A DNA stretch of 64,000 nucleotides. Origin: Musa acuminata AAA Group (Eukaryota > Streptophyta > Magnoliopsida > Zingiberales > Musaceae). The notes under the pieces were generated by a model. It saw only the letters and a list, made by a program, of their open reading frames with translations. It did no database searches and had not been told where the DNA came from. Of this stretch, positions 53,793 to 64,000 are shown piece after piece; the first letter of the stretch is position 1; each line of letters starts with the position of its first letter. The stretch spans positions 12,781,001-12,845,000 of the forward strand of contig NC_088331.1 of the NCBI RefSeq assembly GCF_036884655.1. Reading direction: 5' to 3'. Made by a program: the position numbers and the translations under genes.

Positions 53793-56700
53793 ATGTCGCT
53801 TTCAAATCCCTTACGTGGCATACTTGATGTCAACCGCCTCACTGGTCCAAATTATACGGATTGGCTCTGTAACTTGAGAATTGTTCTCACAGCGGAGAAA
53901 ATCGTGTACGTCCTTGATACAGTGATGCCTACGCCCGAAGAAGGGGCAAGCGAGGATGAGATCGCTCGCTACGTGAAGTACATTGATGACTCCACTCTTG
54001 CTCAGTGCTATATGTTGGGCTCTATGACTCCAGAGTTACAGAGACAACATGAAAAGATGGATGCCAGATCCATTCTCCTACATGTCCGCAAATTGTTTGA
54101 GGAACAGGGAAGGACTCAACGATATGAGATATCCAAGAGCATTTTTCGCGCTAGGATGATTGAGGGGACACCGGTTCAGAACCATATCCTAAAGATGATT
54201 GAGTGGATAGAGAAACTCACAGGTCTAGGAATGGTCCTAGAGGATAACTTATGTGTGGACATTGTGCTTCAGTCCCTACCAGATTCCTTTTTACAGTTCA
54301 TAATGAATTTTAATATGAACAAGCTTGAGGTGACTCTCCCAGAGCTCCTCAATATGTTGAGGGAGTTAGAGAGTACTATTAAGAAAGAGAAGACAGTTCT
54401 CTACACTAGTGAGACCAGAAAGAAAAGGAAAGCAGAAAGGTCCCTTAAGAAGGGAAAGGGCAAGGGCAAACAAGGTAAAGCAAAGGTTGCTAAGAAAGAC
54501 CCAGCAAAGGACAAAGGCCAGTGCTTCCACTGTGGTAAAGATGGGCATTGGAAGAGAAACTGCAAAGAGTACATTGCAGAAAGGGCGAAACAAAAGCTTG
54601 ATGAAGCTTCAGGTACATTCATGATCAGTCTCCATTTGTCAGACTCTTATGATAACACATGGGTATTGGATACCGGTAGTGCTTATCATATATGCAATTC
54701 GTTGCAGGTTCTGGCAAGGCCTAGGAGACTAGAGAGAGGCGAGATGGACCTCAAGATGGGTAATGGAGCAAAAGTTGCTGTATTAGCTATTGGCGAGGTC
54801 GCCCTACATCTGCCTAGTGGAGCTTTTATTGCATTAGATGCATGTTATTTTGTTCCTTCTATTATCAAAAACATTATCTCCATTTCATGTTTAACAGTTA
54901 GTGGATATAAATTTGTTTTTGAGAACAATGGTTGTTCGATATTATTAGATGATAAGATCATCACGAAAGGAACATTGCATAATGGTTTATTTATGTTAGA
55001 CACCACTCCACATATCATGAATGTAAATGTGTCCAAAAGGAAACGAGATGAGTTGAACAGTGCATACCTGTGGCATTGTAGGCTAGGTCACATCCATGAA
55101 AGAAGGATTCAAAAGTTGCTAAATGATGGATATCTAGATCCATTCGACTATGTGTCATATGCAACTTGTGAGCCTTGCATTCGTGGAAAATTGACCAAAT
55201 CTCCATTTAGTAGAACTGGAGAGAGAGCCAATGAGTTGTTGGAACTCATACATAGTGATGTATGTGGACCCATGTCAACTCATGCCATTGGAGGTTACTC
55301 CTACTTCATTACATTTACTGATGATTTCTCAAGGTATGGATATGTGTACTTAATGAAGTACAAGTCCGAGGCCTTTGAGAAATTCAAAGAGTATAAGAAT
55401 GAGGTGGAGAACCAGACTGGAAAGAGTATCAAAACTCTTCGATCAGATCGAGGAGGTGAATACTTAAGTACAGAGTTTACTCAGTTCTTCAAGGACCATG
55501 GGATATTATCCCAATGGACACCTCCTTATACACCTCAGCTCAATGGTGTCTCTGAAAGGAGAAATCGTACATTATTAGATATGGTACGGTCCATGATGAG
55601 TTTCGCTGACCTACCCATCTCATTATGGGGATATGCCCTAGAAACCGCAGCTTACCTTCTGAACAGAGTTCCAACTAAGTCGGTAGTGTCTACACCATAT
55701 GAGATATGGAAAGGGAAGAAGCCTGATCTTAAGGTTGTTAAGATTTGGGGCTGCCCTGCCCATGTTAGAAGACACAACCCCGATAAGTTAGAATCAAGGA
55801 CAGAGCGATGCAAATTTGTGGAATACCCCAAAGAAACTTGTGGGTATTATTTCTATCATCTCGAGGACCAAAATGTCTTTGTAGCTAAGAGAGCAGTGTT
55901 CCTTGAGAAGGAACACATTCTTGGCGGAGATAGTGGGAGAATGATAGAGTTGAGCGAGGTTGGAGAACCAAGCTCAAGCACCACTCTACAGCCCGAGTTT
56001 GTTCAGGTACCTAATACACAAGTTTCAACTTTACGCAGGTCTGATAGAGTATCCCATCCTCCTGAAGGATATGTGGGACATATTAGAGGAGAGGATGTTG
56101 AGGATATTGATCCTCAGACCTACGAGGAGGCTATTATGAGTCTAGACTCCGGGAAGTGGAAAGAAGCCATGAATTCTGAGATGGATTCTATGTACTCCAA
56201 TAAGGTTTGGAACCTAGTTGATGCGCCCGAAGGTATTGTACCCATCGGTTGCAAGTGGATCTTTAAGAAAAAGATCGGAGTAGATGGAAAGGTAGAGACC
56301 TATAAAGCAAGGCTAGTGGCTAAGGGGTATCATCAAAGGCAAGGTGTTGACTACGATGAAACTTTCTCACCCGTAGCAATGCTAAAATCCATCAGAATTC
56401 TATTGGCTATTGCAGCACACTATGATTATGAGATCTGGCATATGGATGTGAAAACCGCATTCCTCAACGGGAACCTCGAGGAGGAGGTGTATATGATGCA
56501 ACCTGAGGGATTCGTGTCCAAGAACTGCCCAGATAAGGTGTGTAGGTTGCTTAGATCCATTTATGGACTAAAGCAAGCTTCCCGAAGTTGGAACATAAGA
56601 TTTGATGAGGCAATCAGATCTTATGACTTCGTTAAGAACGAAGATGAGCCTTGTGTATACAGAAAGGTAAGTGGGAGCGCTATCACCTTTTTTGGTGTTA

Positions 56701-57679
56701 TATGTGGATGACATCCTCATCATTGGGAATGATGTAGGAATGCTATCCATAGTAAAGACTTGGTTATCTAGACACTTCTCCATGAAGGACTTAGGGGAAG
56801 CATCCTATATCTTGGGGATTAGAATCTATAGAGATAGATCCAAGAGGATGCTTGGCTTGTCCCAGTCCAAGTACATAGAAACCATTATCAAAAGGTTTGG
56901 CATGGAAAATTCCAAGAGAGGTCTCATACCGATGAGACATGGGATATCGCTTTCTACGAGTATGTCCCCAAAGACTCCAGAAGAAAGGGCGAACATGGAT
57001 ATGATACCTTATGCCTCAGCAATAGGGTCTATCATGTATGCCATGCTATGTACTAGGCCTAATATAGCGCATGCTCTGAGTGTCACGAGCAGGTATCAGG
57101 CGGATCCATGCTTGGAGCATTGGAAAGCAGTAAAGTGTATCCTTAAGTACTTGAGAAGGACTAAGGATCTTTTACTAGTATATAGAGGTAATAGCCTTAA
57201 GGTTGAAGGCTACACTGACTCAAGTTTTCAGTCTGATGTCGATGATAGCAAGTCGAATTCAGGGTATGTGTACACCTTGAATGGAGGAGCAGTGTGCTGG
57301 AAGAGTTCCAAGCAAGATACCACTGCTGACTCGACCATAGAGGCGGAGTACATTGCTGCATCAGATGCAGCAAAAGAGGGAGTCTGGGTGAAGATGTTCA
57401 TCACAGATTTGGGAGTCGTTCCGAATAGCGAGAAGTCGACTTCCTTATATTGCGACAACTATGGGGCGATTACTCAAATAAGGGAACCCGAGTCTCATCA
57501 GAAGTGTTCTGAGGAGGTTCCAGCTTATCAGAGAGATCGTAACCCGAGGAGATGTAGCAGTGGAAAGAGTTCCATCCGAAGATAACATTGCAGATCCACT
57601 GACAAAGCTGTTGTCTCATTTTATCTTTGAGCGTCACAGGGGTCTGATGGGGATCAGACAAATAGGTGATTGGCTTTAG
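53793..57679 (+). pseudogene. Angela-type copia gag-pol polyprotein, frameshifted
   Basis: The first frame (972 codons from ATG 53793) has a copia gag, zinc knuckle [14 protein letters not shown] at 244-257, and protease with LDTGSA (Asp 293). Its integrase has HCRLGH...CEPC (from His 428) and a catalytic triad at about Asp 489, Asp 552 and Glu 588 (D,D-35-E). RT follows up to ITF. A T6 run at 56688-56693 shifts the frame, and the YVDD box (56701-56712) and RNase H with EAEYIAAS continue in a second frame to about 57500. Near HQK a further small deletion shifts it again, and the true end (DPLTKLL...GDWL, stop 57677-57679) is in a third frame. Otherwise well preserved. Confidence 0.93.
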
Positions 57680-57680
57680 G

Positions 57681-57693
57681 TCAAGTGGGAGAT
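57681..57693 (+). other. Polypurine tract of the Angela-type element
   Basis: TCAAGTGGGAGAT directly precedes the 3' LTR start TGCTAG. Confidence 0.8.
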
Positions 57694-58182
57694 TGCTAGT
57701 CATAGGTGCCCAGCAAGCTAATCACGTGAGTGATGGTACATGTGACTTGATACAGAATCTTTTTGCTTATTATATTTTGGCGTATATCACTTTATAACTA
57801 TTGCATATGTGCATATATATATTGTGATTTCCTTGGATTTGTGCAATGGGAATCAGATCGTGATGAGATCACGATAATGAGATCGATTCACCTTTAAACA
57901 CATATCCTAAATAATCTCGGTCATAGGTTACTCGAGAGGGACATCGTGATAACCGGAAAGACTAGTGTGTTGTATACCCGTCCATATGATGGATGCGGCT
58001 GGTCTCATAGCTGCTCGTGTAGGGACACTAGGGATATAGTACAGGTGCTCATTGGAGAATGAGTTCACTGATTGATCCGCTTACGGAATGCTGGATGGTT
58101 GATGATGCCTTATTGTCAGACAACAATTCCATAGTCCTAGTGGTGTATCTGGTCCTTAGACTTGAGACACCAAGGATGTCCT
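57694..58182 (+). repeat. Angela-type 3' LTR, first part
   Basis: It matches 49817-50300. It is cut at 58182 by the third gag-family element. The remainder should follow beyond the window end. Confidence 0.9.
58178..58182. repeat. Presumed left target duplication GTCCT (third gag-family element)
   Basis: GTCCT precedes the TGTTAGGATC edge. The uninterrupted site in the 5' LTR reads GATGTCCTGTATG near 50298. The right copy would lie outside the window. Confidence 0.7.
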
Positions 58183-60672
58183 TGTTAGGATCGAGAGCAC
58201 TAAGAGGGGGGGGGTGAATTAGTGCAGCGGAAATCTTACAGCGATTAAAAACCAAAAGCTGCGTTCGTTCAAAAACTATTATGATGCAAAAGCAAATTCT
58301 CAGTTTGTATCTAAGTGCAGTTTGCGTCTAAGCGCAGATTGCGTCTAAGCGCAGTTTTGCGTCTAAGCGCAGTTTACGTCTAAACTCAGATTTACGTCTA
58401 AACACAGTTTTACGTCTAAACGTAGATTTACGTCTAAACGCAGATTTACGTCTAAACACAGATTTACGTCTAAACGCAGTTTTACGTCTAAACGCAGATT
58501 TACGTCTAAACTCAGATTTACGTCTTAAACTCAAATTTACGTCTAGACGCAGATTTACGTCTAAACTTTGAAACTTGTTTGTATACTCCCAGAAGGTAGT
58601 ATGCAGTGGAAATCAAGACGTAAACGTGAACTGAGATCTGATGATTGAGCGAGGAAAGCCGATTTACGTCTGAGTGCAGTTTTACGTCTAAATGTTGAAA
58701 CTCGTTCGTAAAATTGTAGAGGACAGTTTGCAATTATCAATAGGATCAAAATGTAAGTGTAAACTGCAAAGAAGCTCGTTCGTAAAAGCACGGAAGACAG
58801 TTCTGCAGAATCAAACGTAAACGTAAACTGTGATGTATGAAAATACGAATTTACGTCTGAATGCAGATTCGGAAGAACAACACTTAGAACTTGTTCGTGA
58901 AAGCGCAGAGAGCAGTAGTAATGGAGGAGGTTTGCAGTAATGATAAAGTGCTCGAAAATAAACGCAAACCAGAGATTTAGAGTGGTTCGGTCAGCCTTGA
59001 CCTACTCCACTTTTGGCTTCCTCCACCGACGAGGTTGCCGACGTCAACTAGGGGCCTTCCTTCAATAGGCGAAGGCCAAACTGCCCTTTTACAATTTCTC
59101 TCCTTTTGACAGGCTCAGGAGACAACCTTTACAGACCTTTCTCTCCTCACTTTACAACTGAAAACTTGAAGAACAGAAGGAGGAGACTTAAAGGCTTTAC
59201 AACACTTTTGAGCTCTTAGAATCACAGAAAAGATCAAGATTTCGGTGTAGGTCTGTATCTTTTCAGTGCTGAATGGGTGGGGTATTTATAGGCCCCAACC
59301 CAATTCAAAATTCGAGCTCAAAATGATCAAATCGATCAAATCCCAGAATTCTGGGATCAGGCGGTTGCACCTCTTGACTGGAGAGGTGGCACCGCCTGGC
59401 AGAGCTCGAAGACTGAGCTCAGGCGATTGCTCCTCTCTGCCAGAGCTCGAAGACTGAGCTCGATGGTTGCATCACCTGGCAGAGCTCGAAGACTGAGCTC
59501 GGTGGTTGCATCACCTGGCAGAGCTCGAAATCTGAGCTCGGTGGTTGCATCACCTGGCAGAGCTCGAAACTGAGCTCAGGCTGATGCACCTCTCTGCCAG
59601 AGCTCGAAGACTGAGCTCTGGGTGGTTGCACCTCTTGGCTGGGGCGGTTGCACCTCCCAGCCTCGCAGCCCTGGCGGTTGCACCTCCTGGCTGGGGCGGT
59701 TGCACCGCCCAACCTCACAGCCCTGGCGGTTGCACCTCCTGGCTGGGGCGGTTGCACCGCCCAACCTCACAGCCCTGGCGGTTGCACCTCCTGGCTGTGG
59801 CGGTTGCACCTCCTGGTGCAATCAGGGTCCGAATGGTTCGCTCCATTCGGCCCAATTTGAATCTTTTCAGGGGCCCAATTGCCCCAAGATTAAGCTCATG
59901 GGATCACCTCCCATTTTCATGCTTAATCATCATGCTAACTACGATTAACTCTAAGACAACTTCTGCAGCTTTGCTCCGATGCGTCAATCGCTTCTTCCGG
60001 CGAGTTTCCGGCCAACTTCCGTCGATCATCCGATAAACCCTCGGTGATCCTTCTGCGGACATCCGGCATACTCCTGGACTTTGCGACGATCCACTTGGCG
60101 AGTTCCGACGAGCTTCGCTTGGCAAGCTTCTGGACTTCTCGGATCTGTTCTCGCTGAACCTCCGACGACCGTCTGAACTTCCGTCGAACTCTCGAACTCC
60201 CAACGTGATCATGATCTTGACTCCGGCGCAACACCTGCTGCTTGTCTTACTCTCATCGTAGTTAATCCTGCACAACAAAACAAAACTTCGATCGAGACAA
60301 TTAATCCTAAGCAATTAACCAAGTTGTCCGACATGTCATTGGTCCCTCGATGCTTCGTCCGATTCTTCGGCGCATCGTCCTCTTCTGCAGCCTATTGCCC
60401 AATCGGTCAGTCGACTCCGCAACTCCGATATCCTTGGCACAATACCCGCTCTTCTTGGCCCGATGCCCGAGTCCACGGCCCGAAGCCTTCTGTCGATACG
60501 TCGACCGATCCACCGGCCCGACGTCCAATCTTCTGACATGTTCCTTCGGCACAACATGATTATCATGCTTTAATTGTCTCATCCTGATCGAAGCATCCTA
60601 CGTCACTCAAAACGCAGATTAAATCATAAACATATATCAAGTAGTTTCATCATCAAAATACGAGATTCAACA
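58183..60672 (-). repeat. Third element 3' LTR (2,490 bp)
   Basis: It includes a G9 run, an 18-bp array (58311-58566), the TATA box in reverse at 59285-59290, the GAGCTC array (about 59380-59640), GCGGTTGCACC hairpin-like units and the GATTCAACA edge at 60672. It is shorter than the inner LTRs mainly through fewer repeat units. Confidence 0.92.
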
Positions 60673-62796
60673 ATCTCCCCCTTTTTGATGATGACAACCA
60701 CTTGATGACGGAGTTAAACTTAACTCCCGGAGTTTAAACAAACTCCCCCTATCAATATGCCATATTGATAGAACCTTGAATTCAAACTGAATTCAAGTCA
60801 TTGCAATATTCATCATGAATACTTGCAACACATCAACATGAACTTATGCATAAACTTATGCATCACATGTCATGTCATCAACATACTTCTCCCCCTTTGT
60901 CATCAACAAAAAGGAGAAGTACTACAATCAAGTGTTTGTGTGTGATATTGGTTCTACTCTTTGCATGAAAAACATAGTATCAAGTTTTATCATCATGCAA
61001 TCTTGGAGCTAGAAGATTTAGCAGGTGTTATGTCATGCTTAGGACATTCATGCTATCAAGTTTTAGATTTTCAAGTTTTATAACATATAAGATAGCACTT
61101 TTGGTAATGTTCAAGATAGCAAGTTCTATATCATGCAAGCTAGCAAACTAGAGATGTTCAAGAAAGCAACTCTTGCTTCTTGATATATGCAAATTTGTCA
61201 AGTTTTGCTAGATGTGCAAGTTAGCATTTTTGCCTCTTGAGATAGGCAAGATAGCACATTTGCTTCTTTTGAGATAGCAGCTTTTCGCTTCTCTTTAGAC
61301 TACGAGCTAGCAATTTTTACGATGTATAAGTTTCACAATATACAAGCTAGCAAAAAACTTCGAAAGCAAATGCAAGATAACTTTCTTGTGTAGGCTCATG
61401 ATTATTGCTTCCTATTGTAATGTGCAAGTTGCAAGTCTTGCTTCTTGAGATATTCAAGATGGTGATGTTCAAGAAGACAACTTTTGCTTCTTGAAATAAG
61501 CAAGTTAGCAATCTTTGCTACTTACGATAGGCAAGCTGGCAATCAAGTTTTTGCATCTTCTTGACTTGTGCAAACTAGCTATCTCCCCCTTTGTCATTGT
61601 CAACAAGGGAAAAACCCTTTACATCAATTTCTAAATCATGACAAAGGTAAGTAATCATTCTTATTTGTGCATCATTATAGTTTCAATGCACAAATTCATT
61701 AACATTACATAAAAAATTTTATGCATGATACCGAAAAATCAATCATCATCATGAGCATATCAAACATGATATTCAAGCATTCATGATATATCATTTTGGC
61801 AACATGATCATAGATATTCAAACGATGGTATCTAGAATTCATTACATCCTATTATGCATGATCATTAACTCCTCATTTGTATTTCATGCATTATTTCATT
61901 TCATCTCATAAGGAATATCAAGAAGAGTTATTGGATGATGAGATAAATATTTTATGAATACACAGAATATCATAAGTGTTTCATGTATTCATATTATCAC
62001 ATGAAGCATATTATCATTTTTGAGATTCATAACATGAATAACGTTATTACTATTTCATCAAAATCAGTTTCGAGATTCACATAATATCATGAAATCATTA
62101 ATCTCGATAAAATGGGAAAAACATTTTCTTTTTAAGTGATTCTTTTAACACATCATAAAAAAGAAAAACTCATTCATAATTCAAGTGATTTACAAGATAT
62201 CATAAATGAATTTATCACTTGTATTTCACCAAAATCGAGAACTCTAGAGTTAGAAAATGATCGAAGCATTTAATCTGATTGAAGAATGATTCATATTTAA
62301 AGTGTAGCATTTGTCAAATCTGAAATCATCAAGTATAACTTTAATATTTTCATTGCAACATTGAGCAAGGTTTCATTGAACATAATTTTGAATGATTCTT
62401 ATAAATGCCTAAAACTTCTTTAGTTTTAATTTATGATTGACTTTATAATAGCATGCTCAAATCTTTATTCTTATGTCAAAACCATACATTACATTTAATA
62501 AACAAAGACAATGAAAAATATCAAGCCTTCCAGACAAAAGCCATGTATCGTCATTGAAAAGCAATATGAAAATCATCAAAATATACATTCTTGCTTCTCA
62601 AGCACATAAATAAGATTAATCTCACTAGGTGTAAAATCATTAGATTTCTATCTTGCATTAACATAAGACATGCAATTTTCATTATCATTTTCAAGATTAC
62701 AAGCATGATCATATTTTTGCATTTTCATTGTTAAATTATTAAAAATATAATTTTCAAGAAAATTTAAAGAAAAAGAAAAATGCATCATGAAAAGCA
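60673..62796 (-). other. Non-coding internal region of the third element
   Basis: AT-rich with no gene. Polypurine tracts in reverse (TCTCCCCCTTT) are at 60674-60684, 60888-60898 and 61582-61592, the same spacing as in the inner element. The GCTAGCAA/GCTTCTTGAGATAG word zone lies at about 61090-61580. Confidence 0.87.
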
Positions 62797-63771
62797 TCAT
62801 GTAATTTCGAAGTAAATTAGGTGGATTTCGATTACCTCATCATTGTAGGCTGTTAAGGCGTAGTTTGCCGCCTTGCTTTTGTTGACTTTCTCTTCTTCGG
62901 AGGAGCTCGATTCATCCCAATTTTTGTTCTTCTTCTTGCGTTTAAAGCAAGTAGTTTGATTCTTTTTGCTTTTTAATTTTCGTTTCATCTGTAGTTTAAG
63001 TTCACCATCACTTGAGCTTAGGCTCGAGTGGCCTTCAAATGTTCTATGTCCCAAATCCTTCCTGTTCTTTGGAAGGTTGTTTTGTTCATCATTGTCCTCA
63101 TCACTTGAGTCATCGCTCAAGTGGCATTCATTTGTCCAGAGTTCAACATGTTCATCATGTGCATTGTACACCATTTCATATGTCATCAATGAACCAATTA
63201 GTTCTTCAAGTGGTAAGTTGTTTATGTTTTTAGCTTCTTGTATTGCAGTTACTTTTGAATCCCACTTCTTAGAAAGAGAACGCAAAATCTTGTTTACGAG
63301 TTCAAAGTCCGAAAAACATTTTCCAAGAGCTCTTAAACTATTGACGACATCCGTGAAACGGGTGTACATGTCGCCTATAGTCTCGCTTGGTTGCATTCGA
63401 AAAAGCTCGAAATCATGCAATAAAAAGTTAACTTTCGAGTCTTTGACACTACTAGTTCCCTCGTGCGTGATTTCAAGTGTTCGCCAAATGTCAAAAGCTG
63501 TTTCGCACGTAGAAATCCGATTGAACTCATTTTTGTCCAAAGCGCAAAATAAGGCATTCATAGCCTTTGCGTTTAAAGAGAAATACTTCTTCTCCAAATC
63601 CGACCATTCGTTCGTCGGTTTAGAGGGAAGTTGAAAGCTGTTTTCAACGATATTCCATAAATCCAGATTTAGAGAAATCAAGAAAACTCTCATTCGAGTT
63701 TTCCAATAAGTATAGTCCAATCCGTTAAAGAACGGTGGACGAAAGACCGAAAAGCCTTCTTGAAGAGCCAT
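62797..63771 (-). CDS. Gag protein of the third gag-only element (324 aa, no zinc knuckle)
   Basis: The start ATG at 63771 (MALQEG) lies 36 bp after the primer binding site. The whole frame is open. It has the same gag core as the inner copy (FFNGLDYTYWKTRMRVF, AFDIWRTLEITHEG, KILRSLSKKWDSKVTAIQE, LEELIGSLMTYEM). The C-terminal region lacks the first LPKNRKDL copy present in the other two but keeps the second, the acidic serine clusters and the lysine-rich stretch. The CX2CX4HX4C knuckle is again absent. Because it is open and the element is young, it is a candidate for a still-expressed gag. Confidence 0.9.
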   Translation of the reverse strand: MALQEGFSVFRPPFFNGLDYTYWKTRMRVFLISLNLDLWNIVENSFQLPSKPTNEWSDLEKKYFSLNAKAMNALFCALDKNEFNRISTCETAFDIWRTLEITHEGTSSVKDSKVNFLLHDFELFRMQPSETIGDMYTRFTDVVNSLRALGKCFSDFELVNKILRSLSKKWDSKVTAIQEAKNINNLPLEELIGSLMTYEMVYNAHDEHVELWTNECHLSDDSSDEDNDEQNNLPKNRKDLGHRTFEGHSSLSSSDGELKLQMKRKLKSKKNQTTCFKRKKKNKNWDESSSSEEEKVNKSKAANYALTAYNDEVIEIHLIYFEIT

Positions 63772-63807
63772 TTCTCTCGGGTGTAAATCCGAAATGAGAA
63801 ATACCCC

Positions 63808-63819
63808 GCTCTGATACCA
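63808..63819 (-). other. Primer binding site, third element
   Basis: The reverse complement reads TGGTATCAGAGC, two bases from the LTR edge at 63822. Confidence 0.92.
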
Positions 63820-63821
63820 AT

Positions 63822-64000
63822 TGTTAGGATCGAGAGCACTAAGAGGGGGGGGTGAATTAGTGCAGCGGAAATCTTACAGCGATTAAAAACCAAAAGCTGC
63901 GTTCGTTCAAAAACTATTATGATGCAAAAGCAAATTCTCAGTTTGTATCTAAGTGCAGTTTGCGTCTAAGCGCAGATTGCGTCTAAGCGCAGTTTTGCGT
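63822..64000 (-). repeat. Third element 5' LTR, start only
   Basis: TGTTAGGATCGAGAG, a G8 run and the beginning of the 18-bp array (from about 63953) are seen before the window ends. Confidence 0.9.

Larger units (their letters stand above)
58183..64000 (-). mobile_element. Third gag-only element (continues past the window end)
   Basis: The order on the minus strand is as in the inner element: 5' LTR from beyond 64000 to 63822, primer binding site, gag, non-coding region with three polypurine tracts, and 3' LTR 60672-58183. It is subfamily B. The non-coding part is nearly identical to 8550-10652, so the two copies share a recent source. Confidence 0.93.

Overview
The window is plant nuclear DNA, almost certainly from a monocot. 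It has LTR retrotransposons nested in one another, initiator-methionine tRNA primer binding sites (TGGTATCAGAGC type), plant copia and chromovirus proteins, and a single host gene whose coding sequence is strikingly GC-rich, as in commelinid monocots. A banana-family (Zingiberales) source is my best guess from the style of the repeats. That is an inference from memory, not a search result.

Layout. 1-1534 is the 3' part of an old long LTR ending inside an old copia element (copia-1, minus strand, 1535-4781, with the rest of its LTR at 22121-22441). Into that LTR a gag-only element (outer element, plus strand, 4782-22120, target duplication GTCAC) has inserted. Its own 5' LTR was then split by a second member of the same family (inner element, minus strand, 5912-14321, target duplication GGTGC). 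22442-28371 holds a non-coding chromovirus-like remnant, a copia LTR of Angela type and an ancient, decayed relative of the gag-only family. 28372-37270 is an AT-rich array of a repeating unit of about 0.57 kb, interrupted by a decayed copia-3 element whose reverse-transcriptase region is present three times in tandem and whose RNase H end is inverted.

The only convincing host gene is at 38942-40696: a two-exon DUF604/fringe-like (GT31-related) glycosyltransferase predicted to sit in the Golgi membrane. Downstream, a Tat-like gypsy LTR/gag remnant (about 42080-42374 and 48387-49557) is split by a decayed chromodomain gypsy element (42375-48386, minus). 49558-58182 is an Angela-type copia element, nearly complete but frameshifted, whose 5' LTR is damaged by a deletion joined to a truncated gag-family LTR. 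A third, young gag-family element (minus, 58183 to beyond the window end) sits in its 3' LTR.

The most unusual system is the gag-only family. LTRs are about 2.5-2.6 kb and carry hairpin-prone and GAGCTC-rich U3 arrays, a TATA box and an 18-bp tandem array in the transcribed leader. There is one gag ORF without a zinc knuckle. About 2-2.7 kb of conserved AT-rich non-coding DNA stands where pol would be, with three evenly placed polypurine tracts. Three young copies and one ancient copy share this design, so it looks like a long-lived non-autonomous lineage that must borrow protease, integrase and reverse transcriptase, probably from a Sirevirus-type copia partner.
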